Source: Methylocella silvestris
GTDB taxonomy: Bacteria; Pseudomonadota; Alphaproteobacteria; Rhizobiales; Beijerinckiaceae
NCBI RefSeq assembly: GCF_002891535.1
Contig: NZ_PDZR01000005.1
Span: 1-64,000, forward strand
DNA: 64,000 nt
Reading direction: 5' to 3'
This document shows positions 53,813 through 62,893 of this stretch, piece after piece. The first letter of the stretch is position 1. Each line of letters starts with the position of its first letter. The notes beneath the pieces are model-generated. The model did no database searches. It saw only the letters and a program-made list of their open reading frames with translations, and was not told where the DNA came from. The position numbers were made by a program, and so were the translations under genes.

Positions 53813-54757
53813 TTACGGATCGCCGAGCGGGTGCAGGTCGCGGACCATGGCTTTCATCCGCTCGTCGAGCACATGGGTATAGATCTGCGTCGTCGAAATA
53901 TCGGCGTGTCCCAGCAGCTCCTGCACGACGCGAAGGTCCGCGCCATTTTGCAAAAGATGGCTCGCGAAGGCGTGGCGCAGCACATGCGGGCTGACGCGGG
54001 CCGCAGCGAGACCCGCCGCCGCCGCCGCCGTCTTGAGATCGCGGGCAAAAGCCTGGCGCGTCAGATGACCGCTCTCGCTGTCGGCCGGAAACAGCCACGG
54101 GCCGGAGGCCGCCCCGGGCATGAGCCTGTCCAACAGGGCGCGATAGGCCACGATCGCCTGACGCGCCTTCGTCGAGATCGGCGCCAACCTGTCGCGTCCG
54201 CCCTTGCCGCGGATCGGGATCAGGGGATCCTTCCCGCGCGCGATCGATTTCGGCAGCGAGACAAGCTCGGAGACGCGCAACCCGGTCGCATAGAGAAGTT
54301 CGATGAGGCAGGCCGTGCGCAACGCCCGCAACTGCTCGCCGGGGGAGCGTGCGGCAGCGTCAAGGCCCTCTTTCGAGACCGACAGCAGCTGGTCGACTTC
54401 GGCGATCGACAGCGTTTTTGGCAGGCCGCGGCCGCGCCGCGGGCCTTCGATGATCGCCGCCGGATCGTCGGGGCGATGGCCCTCGGCCACAAGGAAGCGG
54501 TGCAGCTGGCGGATCGCCGAGAGCTTCCGCGCGCTTGAGGCCGGCTTCAGGCCGCGTTTTTCGAGAGAGGCGATATAGGCGCCGATATCGTCGCCGGTCG
54601 CTTCGATCGGCGATTTTTTGGCCGCTTTGAGCCGGCCGGCATAATCGGCAAGGTCGCGCGCATAGGCTTCGAGCGTGTTCCTGGCGCCGCCCCGCTCGGC
54701 TGCGACCATGTCGAGGAAAGCCGCGATCAGGGGCGAGGAAACGCTTCCAGTCTGCAT
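53813..54757 (-). CDS. xerD: Site-specific tyrosine recombinase XerD
   Basis: 314 residues. The N-terminal SAM-like core-binding domain (LIAAFLDMVAAERGGARNTLEAYARDL) and the catalytic domain are both complete. Catalytic residues are Arg in ATGLRVSELVSL, Lys in RGKGGRDRL, HxxR in SPHVLRHAFASHLL, His in LLGHADISTTQIYTHV and the nucleophile Tyr in that same segment. With XerC it resolves chromosome dimers at dif. Housekeeping context (dapF, mtaB) and length argue against a phage integrase. GAGGAGAG lies upstream of the ATG. Confidence 0.95.
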   Translation of the reverse strand: MQTGSVSSPLIAAFLDMVAAERGGARNTLEAYARDLADYAGRLKAAKKSPIEATGDDIGAYIASLEKRGLKPASSARKLSAIRQLHRFLVAEGHRPDDPAAIIEGPRRGRGLPKTLSIAEVDQLLSVSKEGLDAAARSPGEQLRALRTACLIELLYATGLRVSELVSLPKSIARGKDPLIPIRGKGGRDRLAPISTKARQAIVAYRALLDRLMPGAASGPWLFPADSESGHLTRQAFARDLKTAAAAAGLAAARVSPHVLRHAFASHLLQNGADLRVVQELLGHADISTTQIYTHVLDERMKAMVRDLHPLGDP

Positions 54758-54846
54758 GCCCGCTCTCTCCTCATGGCCGCTTCAGCAGCGCGAGCTTGCC
54801 CCCGGATCGGTTCAGGAAAAGATAATTGCGCAGCAAAAGCTCCGCG

Positions 54847-54990
54847 TCATTTGTTGAGGCGCTGCGGCGCAATGGTCTGGCTGATCTCGCGCGGCTCCGG
54901 GTGAATGAAAGCGACCAGCGCCAGCATGCCGCCAAAAATGACGCCTGCGATGAGCGCGAGCACGATGAGAAAGCGAAACAGACTAGGCAA
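54847..54990 (-). CDS. 47-aa single-span membrane protein
   Basis: A short frame on the minus strand: PSLFRFLIVLALIAGVIFGG, then MLALVAFIHPEPREISQTI and a basic end PQRLNK. One membrane helix, then a Pro/Glu/Arg-rich tail. Proteins of this shape next to xerD or dapF-type genes occur widely in Hyphomicrobiales and are of unknown function. The start is TTG at 54990 with GGGGG five bases upstream. It lies between mtaB (105 bases upstream) and xerD (89 bases downstream), all in the same direction. Confidence 0.7.
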   Translation of the reverse strand: MPSLFRFLIVLALIAGVIFGGMLALVAFIHPEPREISQTIAPQRLNK

Positions 54991-55095
54991 TGCGACCCCC
55001 GGCGACGCCAAAGCATGAAGCCGAAAGCTTGTAGACGTTTCGGATGAAAATCATGCGTGAAATATGGGCTTAAGCAGCAAGAAGACGCGCAATTA

Positions 55096-56397
55096 TCAAA
55101 CGAGCGCGGCGAAGGCGCCCTCGGCGCGCGCCGGCCGCCCGCCGGGCAAAACGGCGCCCGACACCGATTTGCCGTCATCGCGCGCGATGCGGATATCGAG
55201 CATCTGCGCCGGCGCCGCGCCTTCCGTCTTCACCAGCGTAAAATCCGCGGCGCGGCCAAAACCGCCGCGCTCTGTCAGCACGCGCACGGTTGCTCCGATT
55301 TTTGTCGCATGATGGCGCGCCAGCGCCGTCTCGCCGGCCAGACGCAGGCGGCCGGCGCGCTGCTTGACGAGCGCCGGGGCGACAGCGGGCATCTTCGCCG
55401 CCGGCGTCCCGGGCCGGGGCGAAAACGGAAAGACATGCAGATAGGCAAGGCCGCAATCTTCGATGAGGCGCGCGGTATTTTCGAACATCGCATCCGTTTC
55501 TGTCGGAAAGCCGGCGATGAGGTCGGCGCCGAAGACGATGTCGGGGCGCAGGCGCTTGAGGTCGGCGCAGAGGCGGACGGCGTCCGCGCGCAAATGGCGC
55601 CGCTTCATCCGCTTCAAGATCATGTCATCGCCCGCCTGCAGCGAAAGATGCAGATGCGGCGCGAGTCGTGGCTCCTCGGCGAAAGCGGCGAAGAGATCGG
55701 CGTCCGCCTCGATGCAGTCGATCGAGGAGAGGCGCAGCCGTTCGAGATCGGGAGCGGCTTTCAGGATCGCCTTGACGAGGCCGCCGAGGCGGATGTCGCC
55801 GAGATCCTGACCGTAAGACGTCAAATCGACGCCGGTCAGCACGATCTCGCGAAAGCCCTGATCGGTCAGACGGCGCACAGAGGCGAGGATCGCCTCGGCC
55901 GGAGAGGAGCGCGACGGTCCGCGCGCGAAGGGAATGATGCAGAACGTGCAGCGGTGATCGCAGCCGGTCTGGACAGCCAGAAAAGCGCGGGTGTGGTCCT
56001 CAACGCCCTCGGCCGGGATGTGCAGCGGACCCGCGGCGTCCATGATGCTCTGCGGCGGAGCCGGCTGAAGCGAAGCCCAGGCTGCGGCGTCCGACTTGTG
56101 CGCATTGCCTAAAACCCGCGACACCTCGGGCATTTGCGAAAACTGCCACGGATCGATCTCGGCGGCGCAGCCGGTGACGACGATCTCGGCGGACGGGCGT
56201 TCGCGCCGGATGCGGCGGATCGTCTGGCGCGCCTGACGGACCGCCTCGCCGGTGACGGCGCATGTATTGACGATGACGAGATTTTCGCGGCCCGCACATT
56301 CCGCGGCGCGACGCATGGCTTCGGATTCGACGAGATTGAGCCGGCAGCCGAAACTTGCGACCTCGACGGCGCGAACCATCTCGCGGGGTTGGCTCAC
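55096..56397 (-). CDS. mtaB: tRNA t6A37 methylthiotransferase MtaB
   Basis: About 433 residues. A radical-SAM enzyme that adds methylthio to t6A37 in tRNAs decoding ANN codons. The N-terminal cluster cysteines are in FGCRLN, NTCAVTG and VTGCAAE; the radical SAM motif is [17 protein letters not shown] (C-x3-C-x2-C), followed by RGPSRSS, the MtaB variant. A C-terminal TRAM-like part is present. GTG at 56397 overlaps the dapF stop as GTGA and is preferred; ATG at 56379 (427 aa) lacks a ribosome binding site. Confidence 0.93.
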   Translation of the reverse strand: MSQPREMVRAVEVASFGCRLNLVESEAMRRAAECAGRENLVIVNTCAVTGEAVRQARQTIRRIRRERPSAEIVVTGCAAEIDPWQFSQMPEVSRVLGNAHKSDAAAWASLQPAPPQSIMDAAGPLHIPAEGVEDHTRAFLAVQTGCDHRCTFCIIPFARGPSRSSPAEAILASVRRLTDQGFREIVLTGVDLTSYGQDLGDIRLGGLVKAILKAAPDLERLRLSSIDCIEADADLFAAFAEEPRLAPHLHLSLQAGDDMILKRMKRRHLRADAVRLCADLKRLRPDIVFGADLIAGFPTETDAMFENTARLIEDCGLAYLHVFPFSPRPGTPAAKMPAVAPALVKQRAGRLRLAGETALARHHATKIGATVRVLTERGGFGRAADFTLVKTEGAAPAQMLDIRIARDDGKSVSGAVLPGGRPARAEGAFAALV

Positions 56398-57263
56398 GCG
56401 GCGACGTCCGCGAAAATCGCGGGGTCGAGCCGGGTCTCGAATTCGAATTCGACCGGCCCGGTCATGATGACCATATCGTCGCTCTCGCGCCAAAAAATAT
56501 CCAATTCGCCGCCGGGCAACGCGACGGTCGCGCGCCGGCCGGCAAGGCCAAGGCGCGCGGCGGCGACCAGCGCCGCGCAGGCGGCCGAGCCGCAGGCGCG
56601 GGTCAGGCCGACGCCACGCTCCCAGACTTTCAGCTCGATGCGCTCGGGCGAGACGACGCGCGCCAGCGAAATATTGGCGCGCTCGGGAAACAGCGCATCA
56701 TGTTCAAGCGCGGGGCCGATCGCGGCAAGATCATAGGCGCTGATATCGTCGACGAAGAAGATCGCGTGCGGATTGCCCATGTTGACCACCGCCGGATTTT
56801 TCAGGATCGGCGCGTCCGCCGGTCCGAACGCAAGGTCGATCGCGCTTGTGTCGGCAAAGTCGCGGGCGAGCGGGATCTCGGCGGCCTTCAGCCGGGGGCG
56901 CCCCATCTCGACCGAAAAAACCTGCTCGCTGACGCGGCGGCAGACGAGGCGACCCGCCGCCGTCTCGACGATGATTTCGTCCCGGGCGTCCTTCAGCAAG
57001 GCCCAGGCGACGCAGCGTGTGCCATTGCCGCAGGCGGAGGATTGCGACCCATCGGCGTTGAAAATAGTGACAAAGGCTTTAGTCCCCTCCGAGCGCGGGT
57101 CTTCCAGGACCATCAGCTGATCGAAGCCGAGACCTTTCGTCCTTGCAATTGCGCGCACCTGCGCGCCCGTGACGCCGGCGCCGGCGCCGCGCAGATCGAG
57201 GATCAAGATCTCATTGCCTATGCCGTTCATCTTGACGGCGAGCCGGTCGGCCAGGGGATTCAT
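56394..57263 (-). CDS. dapF: Diaminopimelate epimerase
   Basis: 289 residues. It interconverts LL- and meso-diaminopimelate for lysine and peptidoglycan synthesis without a cofactor, using two cysteines: ACGNGTRC (first half) and [14 protein letters not shown] (second half). The N-terminal [16 protein letters not shown] and the mid-region [14 protein letters not shown] are typical. It is first in a minus-strand row dapF-mtaB-small membrane protein-xerD, with dapF and mtaB overlapping by four bases. Confidence 0.96.
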   Translation of the reverse strand: MNPLADRLAVKMNGIGNEILILDLRGAGAGVTGAQVRAIARTKGLGFDQLMVLEDPRSEGTKAFVTIFNADGSQSSACGNGTRCVAWALLKDARDEIIVETAAGRLVCRRVSEQVFSVEMGRPRLKAAEIPLARDFADTSAIDLAFGPADAPILKNPAVVNMGNPHAIFFVDDISAYDLAAIGPALEHDALFPERANISLARVVSPERIELKVWERGVGLTRACGSAACAALVAAARLGLAGRRATVALPGGELDIFWRESDDMVIMTGPVEFEFETRLDPAIFADVAA

Positions 57264-57439
57264 GTGCGCGCTTCATCTGTGGGCGTTCTGCCTCATATAA
57301 GAAAATAAGGAGCGCGGAACCATTGTTTTGTCGCTTTAGCGCGTTCTTTATCCAATAAGCTCCCCTTATAAGTCCTCTTGCCGCTGCTCTTCGCCGGGCA
57401 GAAGGCGCGGCGGCGACAGTCTGACTTTTGGAGCGGCAT

Positions 57440-58165
57440 ATGAAATTTGGCGACTTCGCAGAACTGACGTCTTCGTTTTCGCGCCGCCTCGCCCGCGCCG
57501 CGATTGCGCTTGCTTTCCTCGCCCTTTTTGCCGCGCCCGCCGCCGCCGAAGCGCCAACGACAACGCCTCCCGCAACTGAAGCCGCGCCCCCCGCAACGCC
57601 TGAGGCCTCGCCCGTCGCCCCCGAATCAGCAGCCCCTGACGCGACCGTGCCCGAGCCGGACCAGAAGGCTGCGCCCGGCGCTCCGGGCGTCCCCGGCGAC
57701 GCCACCGCCGAAACGGTCGAGGTGACGTCAAAACCCGTCGCTCTGCTGGTCGGCGACGCGGAATGGGCGGAAGGGTTCAAATCCATCCTCGCCGCGCTCG
57801 ACAAGGCGCAGCAGGCGGTCAAAACCGCCGGGCTGAAGCAAGCGGGCCCGCCCTTCGCGGTGTTTTTGTCGACCGACGACACCAGCTTCCATTTCGAGGC
57901 GATGGTTCCGATCGAGTCGAAGCCAGACGGCAAGACCGAGCTGACCGAGGGGGTCAAGATTGGCGACTCGCCGGCCGGCAAGGCAATCAAATTTTTGCAT
58001 CGCGGCGCCTATGACGACATCGATTCAACCTACGATCTCATCACCGCCTATCTCGACGAGAAGGGCCTCGATTCCAAGAACCTCTTCATCGAGGAATATC
58101 TGACCCCGACCCGCGAAAGCGACGACGCAGGGCTTGAGGCGGATATTTATGTGTTTTTGAAATAG
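57440..58165 (+). CDS. Exported protein with a GyrI/AraC-effector-binding-like domain
   Basis: 241 residues. A signal peptide (ARAAIALAFLALFAAPAAAEA) is followed by a Pro/Ala/Glu/Thr-rich linker to about residue 100. The C-terminal domain of about 140 residues (EVTSKPVALLVGDAEWAEGFKSILAALDKAQQAV..GPPFAVFLSTDDTSFHFEAMVPIE...GKAIKFLHRGAYDDIDSTYDLITAYL...LFIEEYLTPTRESDDAGLEADIYVFLK) matches the GyrI-like/SOUL-type small-molecule-binding fold. Being exported, it is not a DNA gyrase inhibitor; ligand binding in the periplasm is likely. GGAG six bases before ATG 57440 sets the start; a TTG at 57428 is possible. Confidence 0.83.
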   Translation: MKFGDFAELTSSFSRRLARAAIALAFLALFAAPAAAEAPTTTPPATEAAPPATPEASPVAPESAAPDATVPEPDQKAAPGAPGVPGDATAETVEVTSKPVALLVGDAEWAEGFKSILAALDKAQQAVKTAGLKQAGPPFAVFLSTDDTSFHFEAMVPIESKPDGKTELTEGVKIGDSPAGKAIKFLHRGAYDDIDSTYDLITAYLDEKGLDSKNLFIEEYLTPTRESDDAGLEADIYVFLK

Positions 58166-58234
58166 GGTTTATCTGAGCGGTTCTGCCCCCTCGGCGGCTG
58201 CTCCCGTTGCTTTACGTTTACGCGCCAAAGCAAT

Positions 58235-58267
58235 AGCCCTGCGCCGCCGCGAGCGGGCAGGGCTTTT
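58235..58267 (+). terminator. Hairpin terminator between convergent genes
   Basis: AGCCCTGC (58235-58242) pairs with GCAGGGCT (58257-58264) and is followed by TTTT (58264-58267). The GC-rich loop is 14 bases long. It serves the effector-binding-domain gene and sits just before the stop of the convergent hydrolase. Confidence 0.7.
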
Positions 58268-58275
58268 GTTCGTGA

Positions 58276-59439
58276 TCAGTGATGATCTCGCCAGCCGTGA
58301 TCGTCGTCGTTCACATATCCGTCCAGCTTCGCCTTCTTCAGGAACTTGTCGAGCAGCCCGGCGACCTTGTCATTGTCCATGTCGGCGAAGGGAATATGCG
58401 TGCTGCCTTTGAGGCCGGCATCGTCCCCCAGCTTGAGGACTTCCGCGTGCCCGCCGTATTTGTTGATGAGCTTGGCGCACAGGCGGGACTGAGCAACATA
58501 GGTGAAGGTTTCAGCCCGGTGGTCGCCCCACACGAACTGGATCGATTTGAGCTTTGCCAGCTTCTTGAACTCCGCCAGCGGAACGCCGAGGGGTCCGAAG
58601 GCGCAGGCCGGCCCCGGATCCGTGCAGAGATTGGCGGGGCTCTCGGGGTCGCCAATGGGGAACACATATCCGATGCTTTCGTAGGTGACGATGCCCTTGA
58701 TGTTGTCCTTCTGGCTCTTGCCCGTCGTCTTCATCGCGCGAAGCCCGCCCGCGGAATTGGTGAGGTAAACGATGCTGTTGCCCAATTTGCCGGAGTCGGC
58801 GGCTATGGCCGCCGCATCCGTCTCGATCTCGATATTCCTCTCTATGTCGAACTCGTCATAGCGCGAGGCCGTCGCAGCCGGCCATGCCTGTGGATTGGTC
58901 GTTGGAAACTGCACGTCTGGCCACCATTCCGCCGCCGTCGGCAATAATCCGACCGGAACCGCTGGCCCCATGTTCCATGCGGTGAAATTACCTTGATCGC
59001 GCGAGGACGGCGTGTAGGTGATCGACTCACAGCTCCAGTTTGCGCGGCCGACGCGCGGACCGTCCCACAAGTAGACGGGGTAATCGCGGCGCAGGAACAT
59101 GTCCTTGTAGCCTTCGCCGCCATCCCAGCGATTCTGCCACACCTGCGTGCTTGAGCTGTGCCACATGACGAGGCTCGTCTTGCGCGGATTTGCCGGCAGA
59201 AAATATTCAACATAGCCGTGATCGCACGATAGCGTCCGATTGGGAGTCGCCGGATTGATGGGAACCACCTTGCCGCCGATGACGAACCCGCCCGACCTGT
59301 CGAGCACGATGGGCTCCTTGCGAGAATCGTGGGCTAGCGCGCCGCTTGTTGCTGCGCTGAGCAGGAGCGCGGCTAACGAACAATAATTCATCAGTCCCCG
59401 AGGACAGGATTTCGAAAGTACATTATTATCGTTGTACAT
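58276..59439 (-). CDS. Exported alpha/beta hydrolase
   Basis: 387 residues. A signal peptide (GLMNYCSLAALLLSAATSGALA) starts a secreted alpha/beta-hydrolase-like protein. The oxyanion region is LVMWHSSSTQVWQNRWDGGEGYKDMFLRRDYPVYLWDGPRVGRA, the nucleophile elbow is YLTNSAGGLRA (N-S-A-G-G, lacking the first Gly of GxSxG), and the late STHIPFADMDND contains the probable catalytic His. Homologues are exported esterase-like proteins of bacteria and fungi. ATG 59439, with GGGGGG six bases upstream, sets the start. It is divergent from an AraC regulator that probably controls it. Confidence 0.85.
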   Translation of the reverse strand: MYNDNNVLSKSCPRGLMNYCSLAALLLSAATSGALAHDSRKEPIVLDRSGGFVIGGKVVPINPATPNRTLSCDHGYVEYFLPANPRKTSLVMWHSSSTQVWQNRWDGGEGYKDMFLRRDYPVYLWDGPRVGRANWSCESITYTPSSRDQGNFTAWNMGPAVPVGLLPTAAEWWPDVQFPTTNPQAWPAATASRYDEFDIERNIEIETDAAAIAADSGKLGNSIVYLTNSAGGLRAMKTTGKSQKDNIKGIVTYESIGYVFPIGDPESPANLCTDPGPACAFGPLGVPLAEFKKLAKLKSIQFVWGDHRAETFTYVAQSRLCAKLINKYGGHAEVLKLGDDAGLKGSTHIPFADMDNDKVAGLLDKFLKKAKLDGYVNDDDHGWRDHH

Positions 59440-59711
59440 TAGTTCCCCCCATTTTTGCTTTTGCCGACGAGCATTTTCGATCTTTGCCGAAAACTGAATT
59501 GGGCCCGTCACGACGAATGCTAGAGGTGGACGTGGCAGGAGACTACCATGATCCTGCTCATTTGCGCATGATCCGGCACGAACGCATAAAATTCGCAATC
59601 GTGGCTCGATCTCACCGCCGTTTGGACCGGCGGCCCCAACGATGGAAGTCTTGACAGGCGATCACAAAAGCGTGAACGATTGCCGGCCCTCTCTGAGGAC
59701 TGGAGCTGTCA

Positions 59712-60596
59712 ATGAGCTCGACCCGAATTCATCTGATCTCGCAAGGACGACGCGCGCCCTTTTTCCGAACGCCCGATTTGATGAGCGCCGATCACCCCTG
59801 GGCCGGCTTTAGTTTCGAAGAGGCGAATACGCCGGGCGAGCCGATGGCGAGCCATTCCTGGTCAAAGACCACACTATTGTACGTCACAGGCGGTCAGGGT
59901 TCGTTGCGTTGGAAGCACCGAGGCGTTTGGAGCGTTGATCCCATCGCGCCCGGAACCGTGTCTATCGTACGTCGCGACGTTGAGATCCAGTCGGCGGCGC
60001 CGAGCGGCGCATTTCCAATAATGGTGCTGCAGCTCGACAGCTCCAGACTGCAGGATCTTGCGCCCGCTCAAGTGCTGGCAATCGATAAGGTATTGAATTC
60101 TGCGCAGGTGACGCGCGATTTTCGGCTTGCCGCGCTGTTGTCCGCCATGTGCGCGGAAGTCAAAGATGGTTGCGCTTCCGGCAGGCTCTACGGAGAATCC
60201 ATCTCTGTCGCATTCCTTGCGTATCTCGCTGGCAGATACGCTACCCCTTCGCTCCCTGCTGGTTGCGAGAAATGCCTGTCGCCGGCTGAGATACGGACGC
60301 TGGTCGGCTTCATCCGAGAGAATTTGGCCAGGAACATCTCGGTAACGGAACTCGCCGGGCTGGTGCAGATGCGTCCCTCTCGCTTTGCGCATATGTTCAA
60401 GGCTTCGTTCGGGGTGTCGCCTTATCAATTTGTCATGCGGGAACGGGTTGCGGGAGCGAAGGACCTGTTTGCGAGCGCGAAGCTGTCAGCAAGCCGGGTG
60501 GCCACGGAAATCGGCTTTTCGAGTCAAAGTCACTTCGTGAAGGTCTTCCGCCAGTTCACGGGCGTCACGCCGAAGCAGTACCGGGCCGGCCTCTAA
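59712..60596 (+). CDS. AraC-family transcriptional regulator
   Basis: 294 residues: an N-terminal cupin-like sensing part (HSWSKTTLLYVTGGQGSLRWKHRGVWSVDPIAPGTVSIV) and a C-terminal double helix-turn-helix (NISVTELAGLVQMRPSRFAHMFKASFGVSPYQFVMRERVAGAKDLFASAKLSASRVATEIGFSSQSHFVKVFRQFTGVTPKQYR). Divergent from the exported hydrolase with 272 bases between, which suggests substrate-dependent regulation of the hydrolase. The intergenic DNA shows no obvious operator. Confidence 0.93.
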   Translation: MSSTRIHLISQGRRAPFFRTPDLMSADHPWAGFSFEEANTPGEPMASHSWSKTTLLYVTGGQGSLRWKHRGVWSVDPIAPGTVSIVRRDVEIQSAAPSGAFPIMVLQLDSSRLQDLAPAQVLAIDKVLNSAQVTRDFRLAALLSAMCAEVKDGCASGRLYGESISVAFLAYLAGRYATPSLPAGCEKCLSPAEIRTLVGFIRENLARNISVTELAGLVQMRPSRFAHMFKASFGVSPYQFVMRERVAGAKDLFASAKLSASRVATEIGFSSQSHFVKVFRQFTGVTPKQYRAGL

Positions 60597-60610
60597 CAAA
60601 TGTGCCCGGC

Positions 60611-62002
60611 TTAATAAATCCCCGTCAAATAATAGAACCCGATCACCACAAACACGGCCGTTGTCTTCAGCACGGTCACCGCAAAAATATCGATGTAGGA
60701 CGTTTTATGCGTCAGCCCTGTCACGGCGAGGACCGTGATGACCGCCCCATTGTGCGGCAGCGTGTCCATTCCCCCGCTCGCCATGGCGGCGACGCGGTGG
60801 AGCACTTCCATCGGGATATGCGCCGCCTCCGCCGCGGCAATAAACTGCTTCGACATGGCGGCGAGCGCGATGGATAGACCGCCCGAGGCCGATCCCGTTA
60901 TGCCGGCGAGCGTCGAGACGCTGACGGCGACCTTGACCAGCGGATCGCCAATCTGCGCCAGCACGTCGCGGATCGTGATGAAGCCCGGCAGCGCCGCGAT
61001 CACGGCGCCAAAGCCATATTCGGAGGCCGTGTTCATGCCGGCGAGAAGCGCGCCAGCGACGGCCGCCTTCGACCCTTCCGCGAATTTGGCGGAAACACGC
61101 CGAAAGGCGAAGGCGAACACCGTCAGAATGCCGGCGATCAGCGCGCCCTGCACGGCCCAGATCGCCGTCAGCGCGTTGACGTTGGCGGTTACGGGCGCGG
61201 CCATGCCGGCCAGCTGGACATGCTGCTCGGCCCCATAAAAAGCGCCGATCAGCGAGGTCAGCGCGCGATTGCCCAAAAACACCACAAGCAAAGGCGCCAG
61301 CGCAATCATGGGATGGACCAGCGCGCCTTTTTCAGCCGCCTCCGGCTCGTTGATATGATTCTGGCCATATCCCTCGCCCGCCGCAACCGCCTGACGGCGG
61401 CGCCATTCGAGCCAGGCGAGGCCGCTCGCCAGAATGAAGGCCGAGCCGATGAGGCCGAGGACCGGCGCGGCCCATGTCGTCGTTTGAAAAAAGGTGGTCG
61501 GGATGATGTTCTGGATCTGTGGCGTGCCGGGCAGAGCGTCCATCGTGAAGCTGAACGCGCCGAGCGCGATCGTGCCCGGAATGAGCCGCTTCGGGATGGC
61601 GCTCTGCCGGAACATTTCAGCGGCAAACGGATAGGCGGCGAAGACGACGACGAACAGCGAAACGCCGCCATAGGTCAGGATGGCGCAGACGAGAACGATC
61701 GATAAAATCGCCCTGCTTTTGCCGACGACGCCGATCACCGCGCTGACGATCGATTGCGAGAAGCCGGAGAGTTCGATCACCTTGCCGAAAATGGCGCCAA
61801 GCAGAAACACGGGAAAATAGAGCTTTAGAAACCCGACCATCTTCTCCATGAACAGCGAGGTGAAAATGGTTGGAACGGCCGAGGGATCGGTGACCAGCAC
61901 CGCCAGCATGGCGGCGATCGGCGCGAACAAAATGACGCTGAAGCCGCGATAGGCGACGAACATCAAAAAGATCAGCGCGGCGAGCGCGATCAGAAAATCC
62001 AT
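60611..62002 (-). CDS. GntP-family permease, probable 3-hydroxybutyrate/acetoacetate importer
   Basis: 463 residues with about 12 membrane segments of the GntP family: FSVILFAPIAAMLAVLVTDP, YFPVFLLGAIFGKVIELSGFSQSI, AFSFTMDALPGTPQIQNIIPT and ASGGMDTLPHNGAVITVLAVTGLTHKTSY. It is divergent from the two subunits of a 3-oxoacid CoA-transferase, the common setting of hydroxybutyrate/short-chain organic acid permeases rather than gluconate ones. ATG 62002 is chosen because the frame upstream of it overlaps the divergent transferase gene and is not coding. Confidence 0.88.
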   Translation of the reverse strand: MDFLIALAALIFLMFVAYRGFSVILFAPIAAMLAVLVTDPSAVPTIFTSLFMEKMVGFLKLYFPVFLLGAIFGKVIELSGFSQSIVSAVIGVVGKSRAILSIVLVCAILTYGGVSLFVVVFAAYPFAAEMFRQSAIPKRLIPGTIALGAFSFTMDALPGTPQIQNIIPTTFFQTTTWAAPVLGLIGSAFILASGLAWLEWRRRQAVAAGEGYGQNHINEPEAAEKGALVHPMIALAPLLVVFLGNRALTSLIGAFYGAEQHVQLAGMAAPVTANVNALTAIWAVQGALIAGILTVFAFAFRRVSAKFAEGSKAAVAGALLAGMNTASEYGFGAVIAALPGFITIRDVLAQIGDPLVKVAVSVSTLAGITGSASGGLSIALAAMSKQFIAAAEAAHIPMEVLHRVAAMASGGMDTLPHNGAVITVLAVTGLTHKTSYIDIFAVTVLKTTAVFVVIGFYYLTGIY

Positions 62003-62222
62003 GGGCTCGTTTCCCCGCTGCAGGCGCACCGCCTGCTTGCAACTTTGTGCGCAGCTTTGAACTGGCGCCCGATTCAGCGCCAGCCCGGGCCAAACCGCGT
62101 TTTTCAAGCCTAGCTTCGGCAAGTCTGTTGTCAAACATGCGACGGCGTCATAACAACTTTGCGGCGCACTCCTTGCAGGACAACTGCTCGGCTTGGCAAA
62201 AAACGATCGGAAGGGGCGAGAC

Positions 62223-62243
62223 ATGAACGCCGCAGCCGCATGA
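62223..62243 (+). CDS. Six-codon leader cistron overlapping scoA
   Basis: ATG AAC GCC GCA GCC GCA TGA, with AAGGGG-GAG ahead of it at good distance. Its TGA overlaps the scoA ATG as ATGA. The Shine-Dalgarno lies at the right distance for this ATG and too far for scoA, so ribosomes probably start here and re-initiate on scoA. Confidence 0.45.
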   Translation: MNAAAA

Positions 62244-62893
62244 AACGCGCCATTTCGCCGTCCGCCGCCGCCGCCCTCATCCCGGACGGCGCGACGATCA
62301 TGATCGGCGGCTTCATGGCGGTCGGCTCGCCGCATCGCCTGATCGACGCGCTCGTCGCGGCCGACAAGCGCGATCTGACGATCATCGCCAATGACACCGG
62401 TCTGCCCGGCATCGGCATCGGCAAGCTCATCGCCGCCGGCTGCGTCTCCAGGGTGATCGCCTCGCATATCGGGCTGAACCCGCAAACCCAGAAGGCGATG
62501 ATCGCCGGCGAGATCGCGGTGGAGCTGGTTCCGCAGGGGACCCTTGCCGAGCGCATCCGCGCCGCCGGCTACGGCCTCGGCGGCGTGCTCACCAAGACGG
62601 GGCTTGGAACCCTTGCGGCCGAGGGCCAAAAGATCATCGAGATCGACGGCGAGCCCTGGCTCTACGCGCCGCCGCTGTTCGCCGATTTCGCCCTCGTCGC
62701 GGCCGAGCGCGCGGACTACAACGGCAATCTGTCCTATCAGCTGACGGCGACGAACTTCAATCCGGTGATGGCCATGGCCGGCCGCATCGTCATCTGCGAG
62801 CCGCGCGAAATTCTTCCCATCGGCGCTGTCCCGCCCGACAGCGTCAACACGCCGGGCGTGCTGGTCGATCATCTCATCGAGAGGGCGGTCTGA
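62240..62893 (+). CDS. scoA: 3-oxoacid CoA-transferase, subunit A
   Basis: 217 residues, the first half of the family I CoA-transferase: IPDGATIMIGGFMAVGSPHRLIDALV and QGTLAERIRAAGYGLGGVLTKTGLGT. With subunit B it moves CoA from succinyl-CoA (or acetyl-CoA, AtoDA) to acetoacetate, activating it for degradation. ATG 62240 is chosen from family length; the preceding GGGG belongs to a six-codon frame that overlaps this start. Its TGA shares one base with the ATG of subunit B. Confidence 0.94.
   Translation: MKRAISPSAAAALIPDGATIMIGGFMAVGSPHRLIDALVAADKRDLTIIANDTGLPGIGIGKLIAAGCVSRVIASHIGLNPQTQKAMIAGEIAVELVPQGTLAERIRAAGYGLGGVLTKTGLGTLAAEGQKIIEIDGEPWLYAPPLFADFALVAAERADYNGNLSYQLTATNFNPVMAMAGRIVICEPREILPIGAVPPDSVNTPGVLVDHLIERAV

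Noticed and set aside
53813-54757. A tyrosine recombinase that could indicate an integrated element.
   Set aside because: Length, sequence and neighbours (dapF, mtaB) are those of chromosomal XerD; no attachment site or phage gene is present.
62003-62872. An N-terminal extension of the permease frame by about 290 codons.
   Set aside because: It runs antisense over scoA; the permease has a natural start at 62002.
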